In this document: positions 23,693 through 32,622 of the stretch, in pieces
Layout: each line of letters starts with the position of its first letter
Position numbering within the stretch: position 1 is the first letter of the stretch
DNA from: Ruminococcus sp. UBA1394
GTDB taxonomy: Bacteria > Bacillota > Clostridia > Oscillospirales > Ruminococcaceae
Direction: 5' to 3'
Length of the DNA stretch: 64,000 nucleotides
Assembly (NCBI GenBank): GCA_002305725.1
Contig: DBQM01000014.1
Location: 1 to 64,000, forward strand
Made by a program: the position numbers and the translations under genes
Notes under the pieces: generated by a model
Told to the model about the DNA's origin: nothing
The model's database searches: none
Seen by the model: only the letters and a program-made list of their open reading frames with translations

Positions 23693-23719
23693 ATATCGAC
23701 CGTTAACCCGAAAAGTTAA
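23693..23719 (-). promoter_or_regulatory. SigD (sigma-28) promoter of flagellin
   Basis: On the minus strand TTAACTTT (23712-23719), 11 bp, GTCGATAT (23693-23700) matches the sigma-28 pattern TAAAGTTT-11-GCCGATAT closely. GTTAAC occurs twice around the -35 (23702-23707 and 23715-23720). The sigma factor gene lies in the same window (29.7-30.4 kb). The leader is about 135 nt and includes AAACCG/CGGTTT pairing and several GGA motifs, one overlapping the Shine-Dalgarno, which would suit CsrA control. Confidence 0.75.
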
Positions 23720-23765
23720 CAGTAAATATTACATAACATTTGCACTACCTTTTTGTTCAATATAG

Positions 23766-25604
23766 CTAAAAAGTGATCATTTCACCAAGCATCGGACTTG
23801 AAATAAAGGTTTTTTCACCTTTTCTGGAAATTCTGCATTCCTTTAATTCCATATCAAGAATGTATTTACTTCCGCAGACATTTATATTCATAATCGGAAA
23901 AACATTATCGCATTTCAAGCCGCACTTTTCAGTATTGCTTTGTATCATCTCTTTTATTTCATCAATTTCCTTTTCAAGCTTTTTATTCTGCATATCGTCA
24001 ATCTGGTACTGGAAAATAAGCTTTTTCAGCAGTTCCTTGCGTTCCGGAGTGATTTTTTCCATATTGCCCTGAATGTATTTGATATCCTGTGCTGTTTTAT
24101 GAAGCTTATTCTGAGTTTCTTCAGCCTGCTGCTCCAGCCCCTTCAGTTTTTCAACCATATGAGGAACTACTCCAAGAACAATTTCTGTTTTCAGGTTTGT
24201 ATTGGCTGGAGTTCCGATCGTAACGGCCTCAATTGTTTTGCCGGCAACAAGCTTTCCGCCGGTAACCGAGCCTTTCTTGCCTTTAACGACAATGTTCTCA
24301 TCTGTAGAAAGAGTACTGTACATTATCTGATCTGCTTCAATGCCTTCTTTTGCGTAAACACAGCAGTTTTCAAGATATTTGCATTTCAGGGACCCCTGAA
24401 CCTCGATAACGCCCTTATTACCGCCTGTCATTCCACGGTCAATTACAAGATCTCCTCCGGCAATAACTGTAGCGCCTTCAACTGTACCGACAATTTTAAC
24501 ATCGCCGTCAGCCCTGACTGTATAACCTTCACGAACATCGCCTTTGATCAGTACATCGCCGACAAAATTTATATTTCCGACAGAATTGTCCACATCATGA
24601 TCTATTGTCAGCAGATTTCTTACATTGAATTTATTCTCCTCAAAAACAAGTTCTCCGTCTATTTTAGCAAGAAGCAATGTTTTATCCTCATTAAATTCAG
24701 TATTTTTTCCTGCCGGCACAACCGGATACCTGCCTTCCCTGCCTTTTATGGTATCACCTGTAACAGTCATTCCGTCAGAAGCGGCTGTAGGAAGTGTTAT
24801 TTCGCAGATGGTATCACCCTTATGTATACTCTGAATCATGTTCAGTTCTTTGTAGTTTACATTTCCGTGATTATCTTCTTTAATGTTCACCTGCTTTTTG
24901 GCTGTGGAGAAAAGATTTTTTACTGTACCGCTTTTTCCGTTTACTGCTTCACTGCCTTCAGCAATCTGAACGATTTTGAAGTAAAGCTTATCAGAAATGA
25001 TTTTATCAATCAGCTTGCTGTTTATTCCATGTTTGACAGCTAATGAATCCATACGGAATTTAAGAGTATCATATGAAATATCTTCTCCGCCGTAAAACGG
25101 AGGAATAATCACAGCCCAGAGTCTGACTTTATTTTTAGTCATATAAAGCAGAGGTTCTGCATTCACAGGCTTACATTGCTCAGCTTTTTTATTTTTTTCA
25201 TTTTCTTTTTCAGCTGCAAGCTTTTCGTTTTTTATCCTTGTTGCAAGACTGTCGCAGTGTTTTTGTATATCACGGATAAATTTTATCAGTTCAGCCTCTG
25301 TTTTATTAGGTGCATCCGAGCCTGATTCAACTGCAGCCTTTTTTGCATCAGAAATTATTTTTTCGATAAATTCCAAAGGCTCAAATGAATCGCTGCCACC
25401 TTTTTCGGCGCGGTAAATTTCCCATAATTCATGCATAGGAGTATTTTCTTTAATGTAGGTTTCTTCATTCAGAGCATGAGATTCATTAATGATTTCCGGT
25501 TCAGATTGTTCGTTTGTTACTTTTTCTTTTTTTTGTGTTTCAGTTTCTGTTACGGTTTCTTCTGCAATTTCTTTTTTCTTCTTGAATTTGTCAAAAATAC
25601 CCAT
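23766..25604 (-). CDS. FapA (DUF342) family protein
   Basis: 612 residues. An acidic, Glu/Lys-rich N-terminal linker (about residues 10-50) is followed by a FapA N-terminal domain near residue 170. Then comes a right-handed beta-helix (about residues 310-470) built from repeats such as GDVLIKGDVREGYTVRADGDVKIVGTVEG in segments, and a coiled coil (KLKGLEQQAEETQNKLHKT). FapA proteins are cytoplasmic and linked to polar assembly in some species. Here it ends the flagellar cluster after the PilZ gene, consistent with a motility-linked scaffold. Confidence 0.85.
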   Translation of the reverse strand: MGIFDKFKKKKEIAEETVTETETQKKEKVTNEQSEPEIINESHALNEETYIKENTPMHELWEIYRAEKGGSDSFEPLEFIEKIISDAKKAAVESGSDAPNKTEAELIKFIRDIQKHCDSLATRIKNEKLAAEKENEKNKKAEQCKPVNAEPLLYMTKNKVRLWAVIIPPFYGGEDISYDTLKFRMDSLAVKHGINSKLIDKIISDKLYFKIVQIAEGSEAVNGKSGTVKNLFSTAKKQVNIKEDNHGNVNYKELNMIQSIHKGDTICEITLPTAASDGMTVTGDTIKGREGRYPVVPAGKNTEFNEDKTLLLAKIDGELVFEENKFNVRNLLTIDHDVDNSVGNINFVGDVLIKGDVREGYTVRADGDVKIVGTVEGATVIAGGDLVIDRGMTGGNKGVIEVQGSLKCKYLENCCVYAKEGIEADQIMYSTLSTDENIVVKGKKGSVTGGKLVAGKTIEAVTIGTPANTNLKTEIVLGVVPHMVEKLKGLEQQAEETQNKLHKTAQDIKYIQGNMEKITPERKELLKKLIFQYQIDDMQNKKLEKEIDEIKEMIQSNTEKCGLKCDNVFPIMNINVCGSKYILDMELKECRISRKGEKTFISSPMLGEMITF

Positions 25605-25619
25605 AAGATCATCCCCTTT

Positions 25620-26261
25620 TTAAAGGTCTTTTCTGCTGTTCAGAAATTCTCTTTGTTTTTTAAACAAGAATGAACAAAGCAAATCAGCGTCCTCAGATTT
25701 ACTGTAAACAAACTCACAGCCATACTGATATACTCCGTCCTTAAAGTCAATAACTCTCAGTATCTGGCACTGAAAGGTTGAATTTTTTCTTTTATTCAGA
25801 TTAAGTTCAATTGAAAAAGTTTTGTTTACCTCAAATTCATAATCTGTTTTGAATTTAAGTCCGCTGAGACTCATGTCCATAATTGTTACGTCTGCTTCTG
25901 TCGGATACATATCTGATGATGATTTTTTAAAAACAGCTTTTGCCGGAAGCTCCATATCAACACGGAAAAAGTTTCTTCTCTCCTTGTCAACAAGATTATA
26001 GATACTGTCAATACACATTTCTTTTCTTGTGGAAGTATAAATACTTCCGACAAGTACTCTGAAACCAATTTTTGCATTAAAAACATTGATTTTTATAGGT
26101 GTACCGTAGTCAACTATCTGAAGTTCCTTTTTACTGTTATTTATCTTTATATTTTTTGAGTTTACTTCCTTGATTTTTCCGATTGCAATAAGTACATTGT
26201 CCATTGATTTGATTTCACAGACAGAACCTTCATATTCTTTCTGTATTGGCATTTCACTCAT
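25620..26261 (-). CDS. YcgR-like PilZ-domain c-di-GMP receptor
   Basis: 213 residues. The N-terminal half is a YcgR-N-like beta domain. The C-terminal PilZ domain has RRNFFRVDM (the RxxxR motif, about residue 94) and DMSLSGLKF (the DxSxxG motif), the two elements that clasp c-di-GMP. YcgR/MotI proteins act as flagellar brakes by binding the stator or rotor. It lies 15 bp upstream of fapA at the end of the flagellar cluster. Without visible chemotaxis genes, c-di-GMP could be the main control of rotation here. Confidence 0.88.
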   Translation of the reverse strand: MSEMPIQKEYEGSVCEIKSMDNVLIAIGKIKEVNSKNIKINNSKKELQIVDYGTPIKINVFNAKIGFRVLVGSIYTSTRKEMCIDSIYNLVDKERRNFFRVDMELPAKAVFKKSSSDMYPTEADVTIMDMSLSGLKFKTDYEFEVNKTFSIELNLNKRKNSTFQCQILRVIDFKDGVYQYGCEFVYSKSEDADLLCSFLFKKQREFLNSRKDL

Positions 26262-26280
26262 TTATTTTAATCCTCCGCTA

Positions 26281-26410
26281 ATTATAGTGAACTCAAAAAA
26301 TAATTTTGCTTTCACTATAATAATTTATTTTATTGCCTTGCACATTCGCTTACTTCGTAAGTTCAGTGCATATCGGCTAACAGTAAACAAAAAAATATTT
26401 TTCGTTTACT
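26281..26410. repeat. Triple-hairpin intergenic element between flhX and the PilZ gene
   Basis: Three hairpins follow each other: ATTATAGTGAA/TTCACTATAAT (26281-26321); TGCAC...CTTAC-ttc-GTAAG...GTGCA (26339-26370); and AGTAAAC/GTTTACT (26382-26410). The outer two share their sequence pattern (TTATAGTgAA and TTATAGTaAA on the minus strand, each with an A/T-rich loop). They look like duplicated halves around a central stem. No coding frame is seen. It may decouple the flagellar operon from the PilZ-fapA pair or be a repeat element. Confidence 0.6.
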
Positions 26411-26420
26411 ATAAATTCTG

Positions 26421-26702
26421 TTATTTTCCCTTTTTGATTTCCTCAGTAGTTTTCAGCAGCTGGCAGTAAATTGCCGCTATAACCTCATAAAGCTCCGGAG
26501 GAATACTGTTTCCGACTTCCAGCATACACATAAGCGATGCAGCGCTGTCATCACGATAAACAGGTATGCCGTTCTGTTCGGCTATATCAATTATTTTGTT
26601 GGCAACATCTCCGGAACCGGACGCTATAATAACCGGTGCCTTATCAACATCAGCATTATATTTTAAAGCAACAGCCTTATTTTTCCTGTTATATTGTAAC
26701 AT
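26421..26702 (-). CDS. flhX: FlhX, FlhB C-terminal-like export switch protein
   Basis: 93 residues matching only the cytoplasmic C-terminal domain of FlhB: RKNKAVALKYNADVDKAPVIIASGSGDVANKIIDIAEQNGIPVYRD in pieces over residues 6-52. The start corresponds to the fragment after the NPTH cleavage site, and the membrane part is absent. Similar stand-alone proteins (FhlB/FlhX, B. subtilis YlqH) can replace the autocleaved FlhB end in substrate switching. It overlaps the preceding FliK-like gene by 14 bp, so the two are translationally coupled. Confidence 0.88.
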   Translation of the reverse strand: MLQYNRKNKAVALKYNADVDKAPVIIASGSGDVANKIIDIAEQNGIPVYRDDSAASLMCMLEVGNSIPPELYEVIAAIYCQLLKTTEEIKKGK

Positions 26703-28098
26703 TTATACCAGTCCTTTTCTGAGGGAGTGCCGGAAAAACTTCTATAAGCGACCTTGGCTTTTCAAGTTTTGAAATATTTATTTTGTCAAATTTATATTCG
26801 GAAAATTTTATGCAGTCACGAAGCTGTGAAGACAATTCACTCATTTTATCCTGCATTGACGCCGGACACATGACTGACAAATCAATTTTCTTGTCCTGTA
26901 CAAAAAGTTCTGTTTCAAATCTTCCCATATCCGGAATATCAAATACCAGCAGCATATGAATCGTTCTGACAGGCTCGCCCTGTGAATTTTTAGAGGATTT
27001 TTTGTTTTCCTCGTCCGGATTTATCCACATTTCACCGAAAGCCTTTGTCTGCCCGTCATCAATAGGTATAATGAAGTGCAGAAGGGGTGTGAAATTGCTT
27101 GGTGACGAAAGAAGGCTGTGTATAACATTTTCAACGCTCTCGCCCCTCATCTGCATAACGCTTTCACTGTCTGTCTGCTTTTCAAGGATCTTTACCAGCG
27201 CATCCAGAACTTTTGAAGAATTTTCTCCGTTGGAGTGCGACGAAATAGTGTTGTAAAGCTTCTGCAGGAATGACGCCTTTTTCGGTTCATCCTTTATAAA
27301 CATCATAAGATCGCTTGCAGCGTCTTTCAGAAAGTTTTTATTGGTATTATATCTTGAAAGGTTATATGTAACCATTGATGTGAGGCAGGAAAGCTTGTTG
27401 GAAAACATAATGCTTTTTTCAATATCCTGCATTACCTCGGCTGTTTCTTTTTTCAGCTGCGGAAATTCTGCCTCCGCAGTTACCGCACGGAATCTTACAG
27501 ACAGATTTTCAAGCTTTGCTGAAAGTTCCTTATTAGGTGCAAGTGCCTGTGAGAGATATTTCATTGTTCCCGAAAGTGCCTTTAGTATTTCTGATTTGCA
27601 GTTTTCGGTATTTATCGCTTTGAGCATATTCGTCACGGCGCTTTTAAGCTCCGGTGACGGATTCTCCTTAACCATGTTACGCAAAAAATCGAACACTTCG
27701 CCTTTAAAGGCAGTAGATGAATTTTCCTGTCTGACAAGCTCCTGCGCAAGATTTTCCGGCTTCACAGCCAGCTGCGAGAAAAGCTGTTCGATTTCTTCCG
27801 TAACAGGGGCATTCTGCATGGAAATTACTCCCACAATTTCCTGCAGCATCATTATGTTTTTTATGAAATTAACAGTAACAGACGGATCCTTCAGCAAATC
27901 CAGCAGGATTTCAGGAGCAGTCTGTTTTTCAATGTTTCCGTTATTCTGTTTTAACAGTTCTGAATCCGGAAGTGTTTTTACAATTTTAGACGGATCCTGC
28001 AAATCAAACGGGGCGATGTCTGCGTCATGATGTTCACGCATTGGCTGAACTATATTTTTATTGGTAATAGGCGTTGCCGCCCTGATCATGTCCGCCAT
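26689..28098 (-). CDS. Second FliK-like protein (YlqG-position gene)
   Basis: 469 residues. Most is helical and not recognisable. The last ~120 residues (FTPLLHFIIPIDDG, FGEMWINPD, MLLVFDIPDMGRFETELFV, ALPQKRTGINV) look like the FliK hook-length C-terminal domain, in which a strand pattern of the same kind meets FlhB. The classical fliK is present elsewhere (42.8 kb). The gene overlaps flhX, as ylqG does ylqH in Bacillus. I chose the ATG with a GGGGGG site 6 bases upstream. Its function as a second export-switch partner is inference. Confidence 0.6.
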   Translation of the reverse strand: MADMIRAATPITNKNIVQPMREHHDADIAPFDLQDPSKIVKTLPDSELLKQNNGNIEKQTAPEILLDLLKDPSVTVNFIKNIMMLQEIVGVISMQNAPVTEEIEQLFSQLAVKPENLAQELVRQENSSTAFKGEVFDFLRNMVKENPSPELKSAVTNMLKAINTENCKSEILKALSGTMKYLSQALAPNKELSAKLENLSVRFRAVTAEAEFPQLKKETAEVMQDIEKSIMFSNKLSCLTSMVTYNLSRYNTNKNFLKDAASDLMMFIKDEPKKASFLQKLYNTISSHSNGENSSKVLDALVKILEKQTDSESVMQMRGESVENVIHSLLSSPSNFTPLLHFIIPIDDGQTKAFGEMWINPDEENKKSSKNSQGEPVRTIHMLLVFDIPDMGRFETELFVQDKKIDLSVMCPASMQDKMSELSSQLRDCIKFSEYKFDKINISKLEKPRSLIEVFPALPQKRTGINVTI

Positions 28099-28130
28099 AA
28101 CATTCCCCCCTGATATCAATTATGCCTGTT

Positions 28131-28883
28131 TTATGACTTTCTCAGGCTGTTTGCAAGCTGCTCTATCTCATCAGCAGTTGTTACCACTCTTGCAGAAAAC
28201 TGATATGCTTTCTGTGAAACGATTACATCTGCAAATTCCTTTGCAACATTAACATTTGAACGCTCAAGGCTCTGTTCATAAATTTTGTAAATTCCTCCGT
28301 CTGCGTCCTCTGCCTCACCGGAAATAGCCGTTGGCTGATAGCTTTCATAATCCGTACGTCTTAATCCGTATGGGTTTGAAAAGCTGAATACGCCAAGTCT
28401 TTTGGAAAGACCGTCGCTTTCAATAACATTTGTTCCCGGCTTATATGGAACAGCTATTCTGTTATAATTCTGGTCAAGAACATAAGCACCGTCATTCGAT
28501 ACAAGATATGCTGTGTCATTTTCAATACTCAGATCAAAAGAGCCGTTTCTTGTATATTCAATCTCGCCGTCACGTTCAAGGGCAAAAAGTCCGTCTCCTG
28601 TAATTGCGAAATCAAGTTCAAAGCCTGTATTCTCCAGTGAACCCTGTGTAAACAGCAGATCCTGATTGGACATCTTTACCCCGTGGCCTTTCAGTATCTT
28701 TTCGTTTTCACCCAGTTCCCTGTTCTTGTTTATATCCATATTGTTATTCAGCAATTCACGGAATTCCGGCTTTGTTGCCTTATATCCGTAAGTATTGCAG
28801 TTTGCAAGGTTATGTGAAGTTACGTCAATGGCATTCTGATGTGCCCTGAGTCCTGACGCACCTGTATAAAAAGCATTATTCAT
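28131..28883 (-). CDS. flgG: Flagellar rod protein of the FlgG/FlhP family
   Basis: 250 residues. N-terminal FYTGASGLRAHQNAIDVTSHNLANCNTYGYKA is the flagellar rod/hook signature. The FITGDG-type core block (DFAITGDGLFALER) and the C-terminal coiled segment (LERSNVNVAKEFADVIVSQKAYQFSARVV) confirm a distal-rod-type axial protein. It pairs with the gene directly upstream of it, as flhO-flhP do in Bacillus. It is exported by the flagellar T3SS and polymerises in the rod. Confidence 0.9.
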   Translation of the reverse strand: MNNAFYTGASGLRAHQNAIDVTSHNLANCNTYGYKATKPEFRELLNNNMDINKNRELGENEKILKGHGVKMSNQDLLFTQGSLENTGFELDFAITGDGLFALERDGEIEYTRNGSFDLSIENDTAYLVSNDGAYVLDQNYNRIAVPYKPGTNVIESDGLSKRLGVFSFSNPYGLRRTDYESYQPTAISGEAEDADGGIYKIYEQSLERSNVNVAKEFADVIVSQKAYQFSARVVTTADEIEQLANSLRKS

Positions 28884-28898
28884 TTTAATTTACTCCCA

Positions 28899-29636
28899 TC
28901 AGGTTATGCTCGAAAGAGTTGCAGCCTTTGCATTCATGGTATCAACTGTTGAAAGAGCAGTTGCACACGCCTGAAGAGCACGCTGTGCCTCAATAAGTCT
29001 TGTATATTCCTGGTTCATGTCAACATTTGAACGTTCAAGCGTTTTCTGATATACATCAGCATTCTGAACAATGTTTGCTCTGTCAGTACTGAACAAACCG
29101 TTAGGATACTTTCTGAGCTCCGAACCCTCGGCAACCTTTGTTATCAGCAGCTTGTCAACATATTCGTTGTCAGCATTGAATACATATCCGTCCTGTGTAA
29201 CAGTAAAATCAGAACCGCCTATCTGCAAAGTTCCGCTTTCACCAAGCACTCTGCCTACACCTTCCAGAACAAGATAGCCCTCTTCATCAATATTGAAGTT
29301 TCCGTTTCTTGTCATATACTGTCTTGTCTGACCCTGTATATTGAAGTAGCCGTCACCGGCAATCGCCATATCAAACGGGCTTTCTGTATCTTCCAGTGAA
29401 GAATAATTGAAATTTGTTTCAACCTCATCAACAAGACAAGCCGGATCTCCCTCGCCGATGTATGTATACTTTCCGTTTTCATATCGTGTAAGGAAATTAT
29501 GTTCAAAGGTTGTCTGCATGACACGCTGACTTCTGTAACCCACAGTCTGCGAATTAGTCATGTTATTGCCTATAACATTGATGTTTCTCTGCTGAACCAG
29601 TACGCCTGACGCAGCGCTGTAAAATCCTGCAAGCAT
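28899..29636 (-). CDS. flgF: Flagellar rod protein of the FlgF/FlhO family
   Basis: 245 residues. The start FYSAASGVLVQQRNINVIGNNMTNSQTVGYR is the axial-protein signature, DMAIAGDGYFNIQ the core motif and LERSNVDMNQEYTRLIEAQRALQA the C-terminal helix. It precedes the flgG-like gene by 15 bp and follows the sigma-28 gene. With its neighbour it forms the rod between the FlgB/FlgC segment and the hook. FlgF versus FlgG cannot be separated firmly by eye. Confidence 0.88.
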   Translation of the reverse strand: MLAGFYSAASGVLVQQRNINVIGNNMTNSQTVGYRSQRVMQTTFEHNFLTRYENGKYTYIGEGDPACLVDEVETNFNYSSLEDTESPFDMAIAGDGYFNIQGQTRQYMTRNGNFNIDEEGYLVLEGVGRVLGESGTLQIGGSDFTVTQDGYVFNADNEYVDKLLITKVAEGSELRKYPNGLFSTDRANIVQNADVYQKTLERSNVDMNQEYTRLIEAQRALQACATALSTVDTMNAKAATLSSIT

Positions 29637-29654
29637 ATTCTTTTCCTTTCTTTA

Positions 29655-30437
29655 TCAGTCAAGATAATCATTCAGCCTGTCACGAAGCTTGCCGACAGCC
29701 CGTGAATTTATCTGTGAAACACGCTGAACGCTTACTTCCATAACCTTTGCAATATCTGCAAGGTTCAGATTTTCAAAATAATATAGGGTAATAACCAGTC
29801 TTTCTCTTTCTGAAAGTTCCTCAATTGCCTCTGCAAGAGCCTTTCGCAGTTCATCTTTCAGAAGCTTTCTTTCAGGAGTTATATCGTCCTTTGTACTGTT
29901 TTCAAGGACATCTCCCATCTGGGACACATTCTGAATAAGTTCCTCAAAGGAATAAACGACCGCATTGGATATTTCAGCATTGTAACGGGAAAGCTTTGAC
30001 TCGTCAATTCCCATTTTTTCTGCAATTTCTGCCTGAGTAGGTTCTCTGCCCAGTGAATTTGCAAGTTCAGTTCTTGCGTTGTTCACAGCCTTTGCGTTGA
30101 CCCTGACTCTCCTCGGAATCCAGTCCTGCTTTCTAACAAGGTCGATTATTCCGCCCCTCACTCTCATATATGCATAAGATTCAAATTTTATTCCCTTGGA
30201 AACATCAAATCTTTCAACACAGTCAATCAGCGTGATTATACCCTGATTTATCATATCCTCTATCTGCGCTGTCGTTGCGGCGATACCTCTCAGCTGAAAG
30301 GCTGAAACCTGTGCTATATAGCTGTATGCCATAACTATTTTGTTGCGCAGCGCAATATTTCCGGTGGATTTATATTCATTGAAAAGTGCTGTAAATTCCT
30401 CATCGGTTATTTTTTCTTTTTCCGATAAATCGTTCAT
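29655..30437 (-). CDS. sigD: Flagellar sigma factor SigD (FliA, sigma-28)
   Basis: 260 residues. Region 2 (ALRNKIVMAYSYIAQVSAFQLRG, MINQGIITLIDCVERFDVSKGIKFESYA), region 3 (LGREPTQAEIAEKMGIDE) and region 4 (LSERERLVITLYYFENLNLADIAKVMEVSVQRVSQINSRAV) of the FliA/WhiG class are all present. It directs late flagellar genes such as flagellin, whose promoter in this window fits. The start with GGGG upstream (30437) is better than the in-frame ATG at 30491. No flgM anti-sigma gene is in the window. Confidence 0.94.
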   Translation of the reverse strand: MNDLSEKEKITDEEFTALFNEYKSTGNIALRNKIVMAYSYIAQVSAFQLRGIAATTAQIEDMINQGIITLIDCVERFDVSKGIKFESYAYMRVRGGIIDLVRKQDWIPRRVRVNAKAVNNARTELANSLGREPTQAEIAEKMGIDESKLSRYNAEISNAVVYSFEELIQNVSQMGDVLENSTKDDITPERKLLKDELRKALAEAIEELSERERLVITLYYFENLNLADIAKVMEVSVQRVSQINSRAVGKLRDRLNDYLD

Positions 30438-30561
30438 TTTCAGCCCCCTTTTCAGCCTCCTTCTCAGACAATACCGTACAAAATAACACATAAAAGCGTC
30501 AGCTTACAGTACTGCTATTATTATTAAAAATGGAATTTGACAAGTAAAACAGTTAAAAAAA

Positions 30562-32622
30562 TCAGATTTCTATTGTTCCCAGTGCCTGAATCTGGATATT
30601 TGAGTCAATTTCATTGAATGAAAGAACATTTACGTTCGGGCAGAACTGGTCAATAAGCTTTTTAAAGTAAATTCTGACGATCGGAGATGTAAGAATAACC
30701 GGTGACGGAACAAGGTCACGGATTCTGTCAATCTGAGTCGTTGACGCAATGACAATGTTCTGAATGCTTTCCTGGTCAAGCGCCAGATATGAGCCGTTAT
30801 CCATTTTCTTTACAGAACCCATAATAAGATTCTCTACCTTTGCGTCAAGGCTTATTACCTTAAGCTGATCTGCCTCGGCAAACTTATGGGAAATAGTACG
30901 TTTAAGCGACTGACGTACATATTCTGTAAGCATATCAGTATCCTTGATTTTCGGACCGTAATCGCCAAGGGTTTCAAGTATAGTTTCAAGGTCTCTGACC
31001 GGCACCTGTTCCTGAAGCAGACGACAGATAACTTTCTGAAGTTCTCCGATAGTAACAGCTGACGGAATGGTGTCATTGACAATAGCCTCATTAGTTTTCT
31101 TGAGATTTTCAAGCATATTGTTTATTTCAGCACGGTTGACAAGCTCATAAGCATGAGCCTTTATGACTTCTGAGAGATGAGTAATAATAACTGAAACAGG
31201 GTCGATAAGCGTATATCCAAGCAGCTCTGCCTTGACTTTTTTATCCTCGCTTATCCACTTGGCCTTTATGCCGAATGCCGGTTCAATTGTGTCAATACCG
31301 TCGATGGTATCTTCCTCCTCAGAAGGTGCAAGCGCCAGATAGTGATCAACAAGAATATCTCCTCTTGTGACCTCCTCGCCCTTGATACATATGGAATACT
31401 GGTTCGGGTTTATCTGTCCGCTGTCTTTAAGCTGAACAGGAGGTATGACAATACCCATCTCCATTGCGTACTGCTTTCGGAACATGACAACTCGGTCGAG
31501 GAAGTTGCCGCCGCTGTTTTCATCAACAAGGGGAATCAGGCTGTAACCGAATTCAATTTTTATCTGCTCAACATTAAGCAGTTCATAGAGGTTGTCGATA
31601 TTCCTGTAATATTCAGCCTCACTGGTAATCTGTTCTTCCGGAATTTCTTCTTCAACTTCTTCCGGTGCATACTTTTTCTCTGTCCTTGAAAGCAGAAATG
31701 ACATTGTAATAAGAAACGCTGAAAGAAGAATAAGCTGTACCGGAGGGAATCCGATAAACATAAGAAACAGCAGAGCTATACCTGCAAGAAGGAGTACCCT
31801 CGGCTGTGACATGAACTGTCTTGAAAAGTCTGCGTTCATGTTGTCCTCGGACGCCGATCTTGTAACCAGCATACCGGTTGATACTGAAATAAGGAGCGCC
31901 GGGATCTGCGACATCATACCGTCGCCGACTGTTGCAACGCTGTATGTCTGAATAATTTCGCTGAAACTGCCTCCGCCATTTAACAGACCAACAACAATAC
32001 CGCCTATAAGGTTTATAAAGGTTACGACAATTGACATTATGGCGTCGCCCTTTACAAACTTGGACGCACCGTCCATGGCGCCGTAGAAGCTTGCCTCACG
32101 CTGAATGTTTGAACGGCGTATTCTTGCAGTCTGCTCGTCGATAAGTCCGGAACTCAGATCGGCGTCAATAGCCATCTGCTTACCGGGCATAGCGTCAAGA
32201 GTAAATCTTGCTGATACTTCAGATACACGCTCAGCACCCTTTGTAATAACAAGGAACTGAACAAGTACGATGATAAGGAATATTACAAGACCAACTACAA
32301 CATCGCCTCTGATAACAAACTGTCCGAATACCTTTACGACCTCGCCGGCATAACCGCCGTTTGACAGAATCGAACGGGTCGAGGAAATATTCAGCGCCAG
32401 TCGAAGCACAGTTGTAAGGAGCAGCAGGGTAGGAAATACGGAAAATTCCAGAACTTCCTTAACATACATTGTCATGAGAAGAACAATGAGTGAAAGTCCG
32501 AGCTGCATAATAAACATAAAGTCAAGTAACGCTGTCGGCAGCGGTATAATAATCAGAAAAACGATCAGTACGACAAACGCCGCAACAACGTTTTTAGTAA
32601 AAAAGTTAAGAAGTTTTTTCAA
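30562..32622 (-). CDS. flhA: Flagellar export gate protein FlhA
   Basis: 686 residues. About eight N-terminal membrane segments (to residue ~320), with the cytoplasmic FHIPEP-type block SARFTLDAMPGKQMAIDADLSSGLIDEQ in pieces near residue 140, then the large C-terminal cytosolic domain that docks chaperone-substrate complexes. It is the central part of the flagellar type III export gate. It starts at a TTG overlapping the flhB stop codon, so translation is coupled. In Bacillus flhF and flhG follow; here the sigma factor gene comes next. Confidence 0.96.
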   Translation of the reverse strand: MKKLLNFFTKNVVAAFVVLIVFLIIIPLPTALLDFMFIMQLGLSLIVLLMTMYVKEVLEFSVFPTLLLLTTVLRLALNISSTRSILSNGGYAGEVVKVFGQFVIRGDVVVGLVIFLIIVLVQFLVITKGAERVSEVSARFTLDAMPGKQMAIDADLSSGLIDEQTARIRRSNIQREASFYGAMDGASKFVKGDAIMSIVVTFINLIGGIVVGLLNGGGSFSEIIQTYSVATVGDGMMSQIPALLISVSTGMLVTRSASEDNMNADFSRQFMSQPRVLLLAGIALLFLMFIGFPPVQLILLSAFLITMSFLLSRTEKKYAPEEVEEEIPEEQITSEAEYYRNIDNLYELLNVEQIKIEFGYSLIPLVDENSGGNFLDRVVMFRKQYAMEMGIVIPPVQLKDSGQINPNQYSICIKGEEVTRGDILVDHYLALAPSEEEDTIDGIDTIEPAFGIKAKWISEDKKVKAELLGYTLIDPVSVIITHLSEVIKAHAYELVNRAEINNMLENLKKTNEAIVNDTIPSAVTIGELQKVICRLLQEQVPVRDLETILETLGDYGPKIKDTDMLTEYVRQSLKRTISHKFAEADQLKVISLDAKVENLIMGSVKKMDNGSYLALDQESIQNIVIASTTQIDRIRDLVPSPVILTSPIVRIYFKKLIDQFCPNVNVLSFNEIDSNIQIQALGTIEI

